DNA of 64,000 nucleotides, taken from the NCBI GenBank assembly GCA_002007465.1, contig LNAC01000136.1:3020284-3084283 (forward strand), in the 5' to 3' direction. Below are positions 1 through 10,269 of the stretch, piece by piece. The translations under genes and the position numbers were made by a program. Under the pieces are notes generated by a model. It made no database searches. It was not told where the DNA came from and worked only from the letters and a program-made list of their open reading frames with translations. The stretch is from Ailurus styani (taxonomy: Eukaryota; Chordata; Mammalia; Carnivora; Ailuridae). Within the stretch, counting starts at the first letter, position 1. Every line of letters starts with the position of its first letter.

Positions 1-590
1 GAAACAAATGAGCAAAGGGGAAAAAAAGAGAAAGCAGCAAACCAAGAAACAGTAGAGTAGTTAGGATAACTACAGAGAACAAACCGATGTTTACCAGAGG
101 GAAGGTGGGTGAGGGATGGGAAGATAGGTGATGGGGATGAAGGAGGGCACTTGTGCTGAGCACTGGGTGTTGTGTGGAAGTGTTGTTGTGCTGAGCACTG
201 GGTGTTGTATGGAAGTGTGCTGAGCACTGGGTGTTGTATGGAAGTGTTGTGATGAGCACTGGGTGTTGTATGGAAGTGCTGTTGTGATGAGCACTGGATG
301 TTGTATGGACGTGTTGTGCTGAGCACTGGGTGTTGCATGGAAGTGTTGTTGTGATGAGCACTGGATGTTGTATGGACGTGTTGTGCTGAGCACTGGGTGT
401 TGTATGGAAATGTGAGCACTGGGTGTTGCATGGAAGTGTTGTGCTGAGCACTGGGTGTTGTATGGAAGTGTTGTTGTGATGAGCACTGGGCGTTGTATGG
501 AAGTGTTCAAACACTATATGGTACACCTGAAACTAATATTACAACATATGTTGACTAACTGGAATTCAAATAAAAACTTGAAAAAATAAA
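1..590 (+). mobile_element. Carnivore L1, 3' terminal fragment
   Basis: The end of the element reads through the familiar carnivore L1 tail: GATGAGCACTGGGTGTTGTA, then a stretch resembling 'cacctgaaactaatattacaacatatgttgactaactggaattcaaataaaaac', finishing in an A-rich tail near 575-590. The same tail is seen in reverse at 1868-2000, 17900-17990 and 35650-35790. It is non-coding 3'UTR. The left end lies outside the window. Its tail motif is expanded (see the 158-507 repeat). Confidence 0.8.
148..507 (+). repeat. Minisatellite inside L1 3'UTR, 11 copies
   Basis: The core GAGCACTGG(G/A)(T/C)GTTG occurs 11 times, starting at 158, 193, 222, 254, 289, 321, 356, 388, 414, 446 and 481. Spacings are 35, 29, 32, 35, 32, 35, 32, 26, 32 and 35 bp. 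All spacings differ by multiples of 3, because the variable part is a short run of TTG/GTT triplets between cores. Copies 5-6 and 7-8 form a near-identical 67-bp dimer. A minus-strand open frame of 139 codons over this region is a by-product of the repeat, not a gene. Confidence 0.9.
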
Positions 591-1180
591 AGGATAGTAT
601 ATAAAAAAAAATAAGATAGATACTCCTGTCTGATGTACTACAATAAGTTGAATAGATATAAACATTATTCTTTTGTCCTCATGTTAAGTTAATTCTGATT
701 TTTGTTTGTCTTTTGGTTTTTAGTCTAAGTTAGAATGTCGTTGAATATTTTATTTGAGTATTTCTAAGGTTCAATGAGTCTTTTGAACACTTGGCATATT
801 TTAAATACTGTTGCTCTCCATAAAAGTGGCTCTATATTTTTAATCACCTCTTTAATATATGTTGCCTTACCCTTTAGAAGAAAGGTGGTAATTATTAGAA
901 TTACAAGGGGCATTATTACATAATTCTGTAATGCTTATTAAAATTTGAAAACAATATTTTTATTTTTATTAACATAGGTTTTCTAACTTGAGCTTGTAAA
1001 AGTACAGGTGCGAAAATGTAGGTGTATCCAATAATGTCTAATGTCATTCCAACCCTAAGCTTTACAGACATCATTTGATTACTGGGTGTCCATTGTTAAA
1101 CTAGCACCTGTAAATCTTGCAAGCAAACATATTAGTGTAATACGTGGCTGTCTATCTGTACGTAACTATCAGTTTATTTT
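591..1180. other. AT-rich sequence, no gene seen
   Basis: AT-rich DNA with no splice-flanked open frame and no repeat that I can name. The last part (about 1100-1180) may be a decayed 3' end of the L1 that follows. Confidence 0.5.
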
Positions 1181-2263
1181 TTCCCTGTTTCTTCCACCCC
1201 TCGCTCACCACACCTGGCAATCACCAATCTGTATCTGTGAGCTTGGCTTATTAGTTTATTATTTATTTAATTTATAGATTCAAAATGTAAGAGAGATCAT
1301 GCAGTAATAATTATTTTTTTCTGACTTTGTCTGACTTATTTCACTCAGCATGATTCTTAGTAGGTTTAGCCATGTCGTTGCAAATGGCAAGAGTTCATTC
1401 TTTTTTTGTGGCTGAATAATATCCTGTTGTGTATACATATGTGTATATAAACACACACGCATATATATATACCACAGCTTCTTTATTCCTTCAACCATGG
1501 ATGGACATTTAGATTATTTCCATATCTTGGCTATTGATAAATAATGATGACATGAACATGGAGGTGCATATATCTTTTCAAGTTAGTGTTTTTGTTTTGT
1601 TTGTATAAATACAGATAAGCAGAATAACTGGATCATATATAATTCTATTTTTAATATCTAGAGGAACCTCCATGCTGTTTTCCTTTGTGGTCACACCAAT
1701 TTACATTGCCACCAAGAGTGCACAGGTGTTTCCCTTTCTTCACACCCTTGCCAACACTTGTTATTTCTTGATAATTAATGTTGCAGAGGTTCTTTCATGC
1801 ACCTGTTGGTCAAGATAGGCCTTCTTTGGAAACATGTCTATTCAGATCTGCCCGATGGTTATTATTTATTTATTTAGCTTCAGGTTTTTATTTCAATTCT
1901 AGTTAGTTAACATATAGTGTAGTATGGTTTCAGGAGTAGAATTTAGTGATTCATCACTCACATATCACACCCAGTGCTTATCACAAGTGCCCTCCTTAAT
2001 ACCCATCACCGGTTTAGCCCATCCCCCACCCACTTCCCCCTCCATCAACCCTCAGTTTATTCTCTATAGTTAAGAGTCTCTGATGGTTTGCTTACCTCTC
2101 TTTTTTCCCCCTCCCCCATGTTCATCCATTTTATTTCTTAAATTCCACATATGAATGAGATAATATGGTTATTCTTAGCATGATACCCCCTAGCTCCACC
2201 CATATCATTGCAAATGGCAAGATTTCATTCTCTTTGGTGGCTGAGTAATATTACACCACATCT

Positions 2264-2302
2264 ATCTTCTTCTTCTCCTTCTTTTTTTTCTTTGTATTTC
2301 AT

Positions 2303-2349
<47 letters not shown>

Positions 2350-2516
2350 TTATTATTTGCCCCAGGGGTACAGGTCTGTGAATCATCAGGCTTACACCTT
2401 TCACAGCATTCACCAAAGCACAAACCCTCCCCCATGTCCATAACCCATCCACCCTATCCCTACCCTCCCACCCCCCCAGTAACCCTCAGTTTGTTTTGTG
2501 AGATTAGGAGTCTCTT
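2264..2516 (-). mobile_element. L1 3' tail nested in the nested L1
   Basis: A (TTTA)n tail (2299-2355) followed by the complement of a different L1 3'UTR end ('gtacaggtctgtgaatcatc'). It is flanked by an exact 14-bp direct repeat, ATTACACCACATCT, at 2250-2263 and 2517-2530. The element is 5' truncated to about 250 bp. This is the third level of nesting. Confidence 0.85.
2299..2355. repeat. (TTTA)n microsatellite
   Basis: About 13 units of TTTA with one interruption near the right end (TATTATT). It is the expanded poly-A tail (complement) of the L1 tail inserted at 2264-2516. Confidence 0.95.
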
Positions 2517-3030
2517 ATTACACCACATCTTCTTTATCCATTCATCAGTTAATGGACATTTGGGCTCTTTCCATAATTTGGCCATCATTGATAATGCTGC
2601 TATGAACATCGGGGTGCATGTGCCCCTTTGAATCAGTATTTACCCTCTTTGGATAAATACCCAGTAGTGCAGTTGCTTAGACTAGGGTAGCTCTATTTTT
2701 AACTTTTTGAGGAATCTCTACACTGTGTTCCAGAGTGGCTGCACCAGTTTGCATTCTCATCAATAGTGTAAGAGCAGAACTGCCCAATTTTTTATTGGAC
2801 TTTTTTTTTTTGCCATTAAATTGTTTGAGTTATTTATATATTTTGGCTAATAACCCCTTATCAATATATGATCTGTAAATATTTTCTTACAATCAGTAGG
2901 TTGCCTTTTCATTTGTAGATGGTTTTCTTTCCTGTGCAGAAAGTTTTTAGTTTGATGTAATCTCATTTGTTTATTTTTACATTGAATCTGTAGATTGCTT
3001 TGCAGTTTTGACATTTTTATTTTTACTTTT

Positions 3031-3229
3031 TGAAATATTTTATTTATTCATGAGCGAGAGAGAGAGAGTGAGAGATAGCACATGCAGGGGGAGAGGGGCA
3101 CAGGGAGAGAGAAAAGCAAATCCCTGGCAAGCAGGGAGCCAGCCCAATGTGGGGCTCCATCCCAGGATCCTGAGATCATGACCTGAGCTGAAGGCAGACA
3201 CTTAACTGGCTGAGTCACCCAGGCACTCA
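3031..3229 (-). mobile_element. CAN-SINE
   Basis: Complement of a tRNA-derived carnivore SINE: TTTTATTTATTC tail, GAGA-rich body, 'gatcatgacctgagctgaag' and head ending GAGTCACCCAGGC. Inserted in the ancient L1. Head reads TTAAGTGTCTGCC, the older type. Confidence 0.85.
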
Positions 3230-3590
3230 AGTTTGGATATTTTAACAATATTAACTCTTTCAGTCTTGAATGTGGAGTATCTTTCCATCTGTGAGCAGTG
3301 GGATTTCTTGTATTGTACCTGATCTCTAAGGACAAGCTTTCAGGTTTTCACCATCGAGTGTGATATTAGCCTTATTATTTTGAGTTATGTTCCTTCTTAT
3401 ACCCACTTTGTTTAGAGTTTTTATCATAAATGGTTGTTGAATTTTGCCACATGCTTTTTCTGCAACTATTCAGATAATTATGTTTGATGGTGATGTATGA
3501 CATTGACTGATTTGTGGATGTTGAACCATCCTTGTATCCCTGGACTAAATCCCACTTCATTGTGGTGTATGATTCTTTTAATGTATTTTA

Positions 3591-3795
3591 TTTTATTTTT
3601 TATTTTTTTAAAGATTTTATTTATTTGACATGGGGAGAGAGATCACAAGTAGGCAGAGAGGCAGACAGAGAGAGAGGAGGAAGCAGGCTCCCTGCTGATC
3701 AGGGAGCCCGATGCGGGGCTTGATCCCAGGACCCTGAGACCATGACCTGAGCCGAAGGCAGAGGCTTTAACCCACTGAGCCACCTAGGCGCCCCC
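3591..3795 (-). mobile_element. CAN-SINE with TSD
   Basis: Complete SINE in reverse. Direct repeats TTTTAA(T/C)GTATTTTA at 3576-3590 and 3796-3810 flank it. Head type GTTAAAGCCTCTGCC (young, mustelid-like). Confidence 0.9.
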
Positions 3796-3833
3796 TTTTA
3801 ACGTATTTTAAAAACTTGGTTTGCTAATATTTC

Positions 3834-4060
3834 TTTTTTTATTTTTTTATTTTTTTTTATTTTAAAGATTTTTATTTATTTATTTGACACACAGAGAGAG
3901 ATTACAAGTAGGCAGAGAGGCAGGCAGAGAGACAGGGAGAGGAGGAAGCAGGCTCTCTGCTCAGCAGGGAGCCTGATGTGGGCCTTGATCCCAGGACGCT
4001 GAGATCATGACCTGAGCCGAAAGCAGAGGCTTTAACCCACTGAGCCACCCAGGCGCCCTG
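3834..4060 (-). mobile_element. CAN-SINE with TSD
   Basis: Complete SINE in reverse with a T-rich tail. The 11-bp direct repeat GCTAATATTTC flanks it at 3823-3833 and 4061-4071. Head type GTTAAAGCCTCTGC. Confidence 0.9.
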
Positions 4061-5640
4061 CTAATATTTCATTGAGGATTTTCCCATCTATGTTCATGAG
4101 AGACTTGGCCTGTAATTTTCTTTTCTTGTGGCATCCTTGTCTGGCTTTGATATTAAGGTAATGGTGACTTTGTAAAATGAGTTTGGAAGAGTTCCATTCT
4201 ATTCTGTTTTTTAGAAGAATTTGAGAAGGATTGGTCTTAATTCTTCTTTGAAAGTTTGATAGAATTCACCTGTGAAGTCGTTTGGTCCTGGACTTTTGTT
4301 CGTTGGGAGGCTTTTAATTCCTGATTCAACCCCCTTGCTAATAATTGATTCAGATTTTCTATTTCATCATTATTCAGTTTTGGTAGGGTATATGTTTGCA
4401 GAAATTTATCTATTTCTTTTAGGTTATTTAATTTGTTGGCATATAATTATTCCTACTAGTCTCTTATGATTCTTTGTATTCTGTGGTTTCAGTTGTAACA
4501 TCTTTCATTTCTGATTTTGTTTATTTGAGCTCTCTCTCTCTTTTTCTTAGTGAGTCTAGCTGATGGTTTGTCAAAGGTATATCTTTTCAAAGAACTGGCT
4601 CTTAGTTTCATTGATCTTTTCTGTTATCTTTTACATCTCTATTTCATTTATTTCTGCTCTACTTTTTGTTATTTCCTTCCTTCTACTAATGTTGAGCCTC
4701 AGTTGTTCTTTTTTATCTAGTTTCTTGAGGCATAAAGTTAGATTATTTAAGACCTTTTTTGTTTCTTGAGTGAGCATTTATTACAATGAACTCCCCTCTT
4801 AGAACTGCTTTTGCTGCATCCCATAAATTTTAGTGTGTTACATTTCTATTTTCATTTATCTGAAGTTATTTTTGATATCTCCTTTGATTTCTTCAATGAC
4901 CCATTGGTTATTCAGTATCCTGTTGTTTAATCACCACATATTTGTGTATTTTCCAATTTTATTCATGTAATTAATTTCTAGTTCCATACCATTATGATCA
5001 GGACAAAATGCTTGATATGATTTCAGTCCTCTAAAATTTATTAGTATTTGTTTTGTGGCCTAACATATGATCTGTCTTGGAAAGTGTTCCATGTGCACTT
5101 GAAAAAAAATGTGTATTCTGTTCTTTTTGGGTAGAATGTTTTATAAATATCTATTAAGCCCATCTGGTCTAATGTGTCATATATGGCCAGTGTTTCCTTA
5201 TTGGTTTTCTGTTTGAATGATCTATCCACTGACGTAAGTGGGATATTGAAGTTCTCTACTATTATTGTATTGCTCTCTGTTTCTCTTGCTGGGTCTGTTA
5301 ATATTTGTTTTTACATAGTAGGTATTCCAATGCTAGGTACATAAATATATACAAATGTTATATTTTCTTGTTGGATTGACTCTTTATCATTATGTAATAT
5401 CTTTCTTTGTATCTTATTACAATCTTTGTTTTAAAGCCTATTTTTTCTGATATAAGTATAGCTACTCCAGCTTTCTTTTGGTTTCCATTTGCATGGAGTA
5501 TCTTTTCCCATCCCTTCACATTTAGTCTGTGTGTGCCCTTGTATCTAAAGTGAGTGTCTTGTAGGCAGCATAGAGATGGGTCCTGTTTTTACATCTATTC
5601 AGCCACTTTATATCTTTTGATTGTAGAATTGAGTCCATTC

Positions 5641-5697
5641 ACATTTAAAGTCATCATTGAGGGCATGCACTTATATATCAATAATGACTTTAAATGT
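5641..5697. repeat. Hairpin within ancient L1
   Basis: Arms ACATTTAAAGTCATCATTGA (5641-5660) and TCAATAATGACTTTAAATGT (5678-5697) are inverted repeats with one mismatch across 20 bp and a 17-nt loop. It lies in the ORF2 5' region of the old L1. Confidence 0.8.
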
Positions 5698-7439
5698 AAA
5701 TGAACTAAACTCACCATTTGGTTAATTACTTTCTGGCTGTTTTTGTAGTTCCTCTGTAGTCTTTTCTTCTCTTGTTTTCTTCTTTTGTGGTTTTATGACT
5801 TACTTTAGTGGTGTGCTTATATTCCTTTTTCTTTATCTTTTGTGTATTTACTTTAGGTTTTTGTTTTGTGGTTACCATGAGACTTATATATGACAACTTA
5901 CATCTCTAACAGTCTATTTTAAGCTGGTAACAACTTAAGTCTGATTCCACTGGAAAGTTAGCTTAACATTATTTACCCCGACCACATGTTATGTTTTTAA
6001 TGTCACATTTTACATCTTTTTATCTTGTGTATACTTTAATTATTGTAATCATAGCTTTTAGTACTTTTATTTTGTAAGTTTCATTGTAGCTTTGTAAGTG
6101 ACTAAACAACTCTACCTTTATATTTATCTTAACAAGTGAATTTCATTCTTTCATACGTGTTATTGTTACAAATTAGTGCCCTTTCTTTTTGGCTTAAAAA
6201 AGTCTCTTTAACAGTTCTAATAAGGCCAGTTTAGTGGTGATGAGCTCCTTTAGCTTTTGCTTGTCTGGAATATTCTTTATCTTTCCTTTTCTTCTGAATG
6301 ATAACTTTGCTGGGTAGCATATTTTTGGTTGTATTTTTTTCCTTCAGCACTTTGAGTATGTCATACCATTCTCTTCAGGCCTACAAAGTTGTTGCTGAAA
6401 AATCTGCTGATGGTCTTATGGGGGTTCCCTTGAATGTAAGAAGTTTGGTTTTTTGTTTTGTTTTGTTTTTCTGGTTTTCATTTTGTTTTGTTTTGTTTTA
6501 TTTTTTGTTTTTTGCTGGTTTTAGTATTCTCTCCTTGTCTTTAACTTTGACATTTTAATTATAATGTGTCTTGGTGTGGATTTCTTTGTGTTCTTCTTTT
6601 TTGGAACTTTCTGGGCTTCCTAGATCTGGATGTCTGTCTCCTTATCCAGGATAGAGAAGTTTTCTGCCCCTGTTTCTTCAAATAAGATTTCTGTCCTTCT
6701 GTCTCTCTATGTTCCTTCTTGGACTCCAATAATATGCATGATAGTCTAGTTAATGTTGTCCTGTGAGTCCCTTAAGCAACCTTCATTTTAAAAATTCTTT
6801 TTTCACTTCACTGCTCTGATTGATTGCCTTCTAGTTAATTGATCCCCTTTTCTTCTTCACCTTGTTTGTTGTTGAACCCCTCTATTGCATTTTTCATTTC
6901 AGTGTTATTGTATTCCTCTGCTTTGTGAGTTCTATTTGGTACTTTCTTATTTTTTTAAAAATCTCTTTGTTGAGGTTCTCACTGTGTTCATTCTTCTCCC
7001 AAGTTCACTGAGCATCTTTACAACCATTCCTTTGAATTCTTTATCAGGCAGATTACTTATCTCCATTTCATTAAGCTTTTTCTTTTTCCTGAGGTTTTAT
7101 CTTGATTTTTCATTTAGGACATATTGCTGTTTCTTTATTTTGCCTTAGTCTCTGTGTTGGTTTCTACAACAAATGAAACAGCCACCTCTCCCAGTCTTGA
7201 TGGATGCCCTTGTATAGGAGATGAAACTTGTTGTTCAACCCTACCTCAACTCTTGCTTGTCTCTCAAACCTTTGTCCTTATTCAAGCAGCCTATTATATT
7301 TTTAATAGCTCCCACTCGTTCAGGATGTGCCAAGACCTGTCAGTGTCCCAAAGGGAAAGATCTTAGCACCTAGATTTCAGCTGATGCAAAGCCAGATCCT
7401 CAGGTATCAGCTTTTAAAACTGTGCAACTTTATGCAGTC

Positions 7440-8640
7440 CTATGGGACCACAAACATAAACCCCATTTGTCACCAGAGCCAGGTGATCTGGAGGTGTCTA
7501 CTATGCAGCAGTCACAAAAATCAGGGCTCCAGCTGAGTATAAAAGCCTTTTCTGGGAGATTCTCGACAACTGAAGCAAGGCAGAAGGAGAGCACCAAGGT
7601 GGCATCCACAGGCTACATTCCTGGAGAGCAGCTCCACTCGCCACTAAATGTGTGCCAGACCGGAAGTATGCTCCTCAGTCCAAAGCTCCAGGACAAGTAA
7701 AGGAGCTTTCTTCATAGAAAAATTGGGGGTTGTACCTCAGCCTGCTGTCCAGGTAGTACCTTGGGAGCAGTAGTCTGCCAGGAGCCATCTTTCTGATTGC
7801 CAACATCCTGTGGGACCTAGGACTGGAAGCACCCGTGGCCACCAGAGTTAGGTGATCAAGAGTTGTCCCCTGGGTGGCAGCCATGAAAACCAGTGTTGCA
7901 GATAGATATGTATAAAGCTGCCCTTCAGGAGACAGTGGTGCTCCAGAGCATGTTAGCAGGTGAGCGTAAATATAGTACCTGCCCTCTGAGGTCTCTGGAA
8001 AGGATTCCAGTCAGCCCCAAGATGCATGTTTAGTTAGAAGCCTGCCCCTTGGGTCACAAGCATGATGATTAGCTAACAGGCCTCCTTCATGGAAAGACTG
8101 AGCTCCTGGGTCTGTTGCCTCTTGCTATGCCCTGGAGATGGTAGCTATTTAAGAACTGTTTTTGTTCGTTACAGTTCTGTGGGACTCATGAGTGTAAGCG
8201 CCATTGGCCACCAGAACCAGGTGATATAGAGGTGTCCCCTAGCGGCAGTCACAGAAATTAGGAAGCCAGACGGGTATGAGCTCCTGTAAGAGCTCCCTTC
8301 CACAAAATACTGGGGCTTCGGAGCATGGCAAAGGGAGAGTGTGAAGATGGTGCCTGTCAGTCTCCATCCTTGGGAAGTGTTTCGGCAGCCCCTGGATACG
8401 TGTGTTCAATCGGATGCCTGCCTCTCAGAGCAGTGCTTTTAATAGAAGCAGGTGTCCCTTCTTCACTTGAAATCTGGGTGTGGTGGGCCCCTCTGGGCTG
8501 GGCCTTGGGCCAGGTGAGGCTGAGCACACAAGCCCTTTGAGAAGTGTTTCTCAGATCATTTCAGTCTTCTGCGTCTCAGGGTGTGAATCCCATTGATTGT
8601 CAAAGTTAGATGGCTTGGTGGCTCATCTCTCAGGCGCAGG
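7440..8640 (-). repeat. Tandem ~369-bp units in L1 5'UTR
   Basis: The motif CACCAGA(G/A)(C/T)(C/T)AGGTGAT recurs at 7471, 7840 and 8209, exactly 369 bp apart each time, with a weaker fourth copy near 8600. Each copy is preceded by a TGTGGGAC(C/T)-like stretch and followed by further matching text such as GAGGTGTC(C/T)(C/A)C and a GTATAAA-like stretch. The array is diverged and sits in the 5'UTR of the antisense L1, so it resembles promoter monomers. Confidence 0.7.
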
Positions 8641-8660
8641 TCTTAAGAGTTGGTGAATCT

Positions 8661-8857
8661 GGGGCGCCTGGGTGGCTCAGTGGGTTAAAGCCTCTGCCTT
8701 CTGCTCAGGTCATGATCCCAGGGTCCTGGGATGGAGCCCCGCATCGGGCTCCCCGCTCTGCGGGAAAGCCTGTTTCCTCCTCTCCCACTTCCCCTGCTGG
8801 TGTTCCCTCTCTGGCTGTGTCTCTCTCTGTCAAATAAATAAATAAAATCTTTAAAAG
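8661..8857 (+). mobile_element. CAN-SINE
   Basis: Complete: GGGGCGCCTGGGTGGCTCAG head, GTTAAAGCCTCTGCC, body, AAATAAATAAATAAAATCTTT tail. Diverged direct repeat GTTGG(T/C)G..TCT on each side. It interrupts the old L1 5'UTR array. Confidence 0.9.
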
Positions 8858-9146
8858 TTGGCGGGTCTCATATGAGGTTTAAGCCTTCACTCCTCAGGAA
8901 GAAGCTCTGGATTTTGCATTCCTTCCTGGTTGTGGGTCTCGTTGAAGGGGATGTGGTTTCACTGCAAGATTGTGTTCTAGCTTCTCCTACCTGGTTTGAT
9001 TTGTTTTTCTTCTAATTAAGCCTGATGTGTAGTCACTCAGCCAGGCTTTAAGCTTTATAAGAGAAAATGTTTCCATATGTAGCTTTAGACTCAGTGTGGG
9101 AGTAGGTAAATTCAGGATCTTCCTATGTCACCATCCCGAGGGAGAA

Positions 9147-9709
9147 TGTTATCAATTTTTTAACATAATGTATATTCTTTTTCCGATTATACAAATAATA
9201 TGTCCCCATTTTGGAAGTTCATGAAGGCAAAAAATATATATATATAGAGAGAGAGAACAAATTAAAGTCCTTTTCCCACAGACAACCATAGTTAACATTT
9301 TAGCTTGTTTTTTAACCTATAGCTATATTTATGTATTTGAATTTATCATTATTTCTCTAGTTAATCAAAGTAATACACAGACAGGGCTACATATATATAT
9401 TTTTTTCCAAATTCACATTGTTATTAGAATACTCTTGAATTGTTTTAACATGTTCTTCTTTTGTAATCTTTCTGTGAACTCAAAATTCCAAATATTTTAA
9501 AATATAAATGCTTTCATTTTATTAAAAGAAGCATAGTCATAAATATTTAAGCAATAAATTAAATACAAAGAAGAATGCAAAAAATGTCAACATTATCACT
9601 TAGAGAAGTAATATTTGATAACATTGAGAATCATATCTAGCACCCCTTGGTGGAGAGGGGAACAGCTGGTGGGAAATACAGAGTGGACAGAAGAAAGATA
9701 GAAGTAGTT
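9147..9709 (-). other. Old L1-like fragment and unique AT-rich DNA
   Basis: 9160-9450 resembles an antisense fragment of an old L1 3' region ('cccacagacaaccatagtta'). The rest is unique AT-rich DNA containing a short (TA)/(GA) run at 9230-9256. No gene seen. Confidence 0.45.
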
Positions 9710-9909
9710 TTTTTTTTTTTTTTCAATTTTATTTATTTATTTCACAGAGGGAGAGAGATCACAAGGAGGCAGAGAGGCAGGCAGAGAGATGGGGGGAAGC
9801 AGGCTCCCCACTGAGCAGGGAGCCCGATGCGGGCCTCGATCCCAGGACCCCGAGATCATGACCCGAGCTGAAAGCAGAGGCTTTAACCCACTGAGCCACC
9901 CAGGCGCCC
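9710..9909 (-). mobile_element. CAN-SINE with TSD
   Basis: Complete reverse copy. The direct repeat AGAAGTAGTTTTT lies before the poly-T and right after the head (9909 on). GTTAAAGCCTCTGC head type. Confidence 0.9.
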
Positions 9910-10064
9910 AGAAGTAGTTTTTATAAACTTGCATCATAAAAGGAATAACATACAGTTCTACTTGAACTTAATAGAAGACATTGAAGTAAAATAGAAGAAA
10001 TAGCTAAACCTCAGACAAATGTTTTTTCACCATTAAATTTTTTAGCTAATAAAGATTATCAGAG

Positions 10065-10224
10065 GGATGCCTAGGTGGCTCAGTCGGTTTTGTTGAGTGT
10101 CTGCCTTAGGCTCCAGTCATGATTCTAGGGTCCTGGGATAGAGCCCCACTTTGAAGGGGGGAGCCTCTTCTCCTTTTCCCTTTGCCTGCCGCTCTGCCTG
10201 CTTGTGTTCTTTCTTTCTCTCTGT

Positions 10225-10267
<43 letters not shown>
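10065..10267 (+). mobile_element. CAN-SINE with pure 42-bp A tail
   Basis: Head GGGATGCCTAGGTGGCTCAG, 3' end CTCTGTC followed by 42 uninterrupted A at 10226-10267 instead of AAATAAA. Direct repeat AAAGATTATC(A/T)GA on both sides. Older head type (GAGTGTCTGCC). Confidence 0.9.

Positions 10268-10269
<2 letters not shown>

Larger units (their letters stand above)
1854..2774 (-). mobile_element. Younger L1 3' portion nested in ancient L1
   Basis: Poly-T/TTTA at the left, then the complement of the carnivore L1 3'UTR (1868-2249) and of the ORF2 end (2531-2774). It is flanked by the direct repeat CAGA(T/A)CTGCCC at 1843-1853 and 2775-2785, a plausible target-site duplication. The ancient L1 text stops at the left copy and resumes exactly after the right copy. 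It is 5' truncated and non-functional. Confidence 0.75.
1181..9146 (-). mobile_element. Ancient near full-length L1 (interrupted)
   Basis: Read on the minus strand this is an L1 in the order 5'UTR (about 9146-7150), ORF1 (about 7150-6200), inter-ORF and ORF2 (about 6200-1700), 3'UTR (about 1700-1181). The plus strand shows recognisable antisense L1 text, for example 'ttcactcagcatgattctta' near the 3' end, 'gttgaaccatccttgtatcc' over the RT region and 'tttgaattctttatcaggca' over ORF1. The 5' end falls at 'gatcttcctatgtcaccatc', the complement of an L1 5' start. Both ORFs are destroyed by many stops and indels. Old host segments are 1181-1853, 2786-3030, 3230-3590, 3811-3833, 4061-8660 and 8858-9146, separated by younger insertions. 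Subfamily (L1M-type) is inferred from divergence, not from an alignment. Confidence 0.8.

Noticed and set aside
91..510. 139-codon minus-strand frame rich in His/Ser/Gln-like repeats
   Set aside because: It is the complement of the L1-tail minisatellite; its open state comes from the repeat and it has no splice sites or promoter.
8661..8700. tRNA gene candidates in the SINE heads (A box TGGCTCAGTGG, B box GGATCGAG)
   Set aside because: These are tRNA-derived SINE promoters; no intact cloverleaf or anticodon stem is present.
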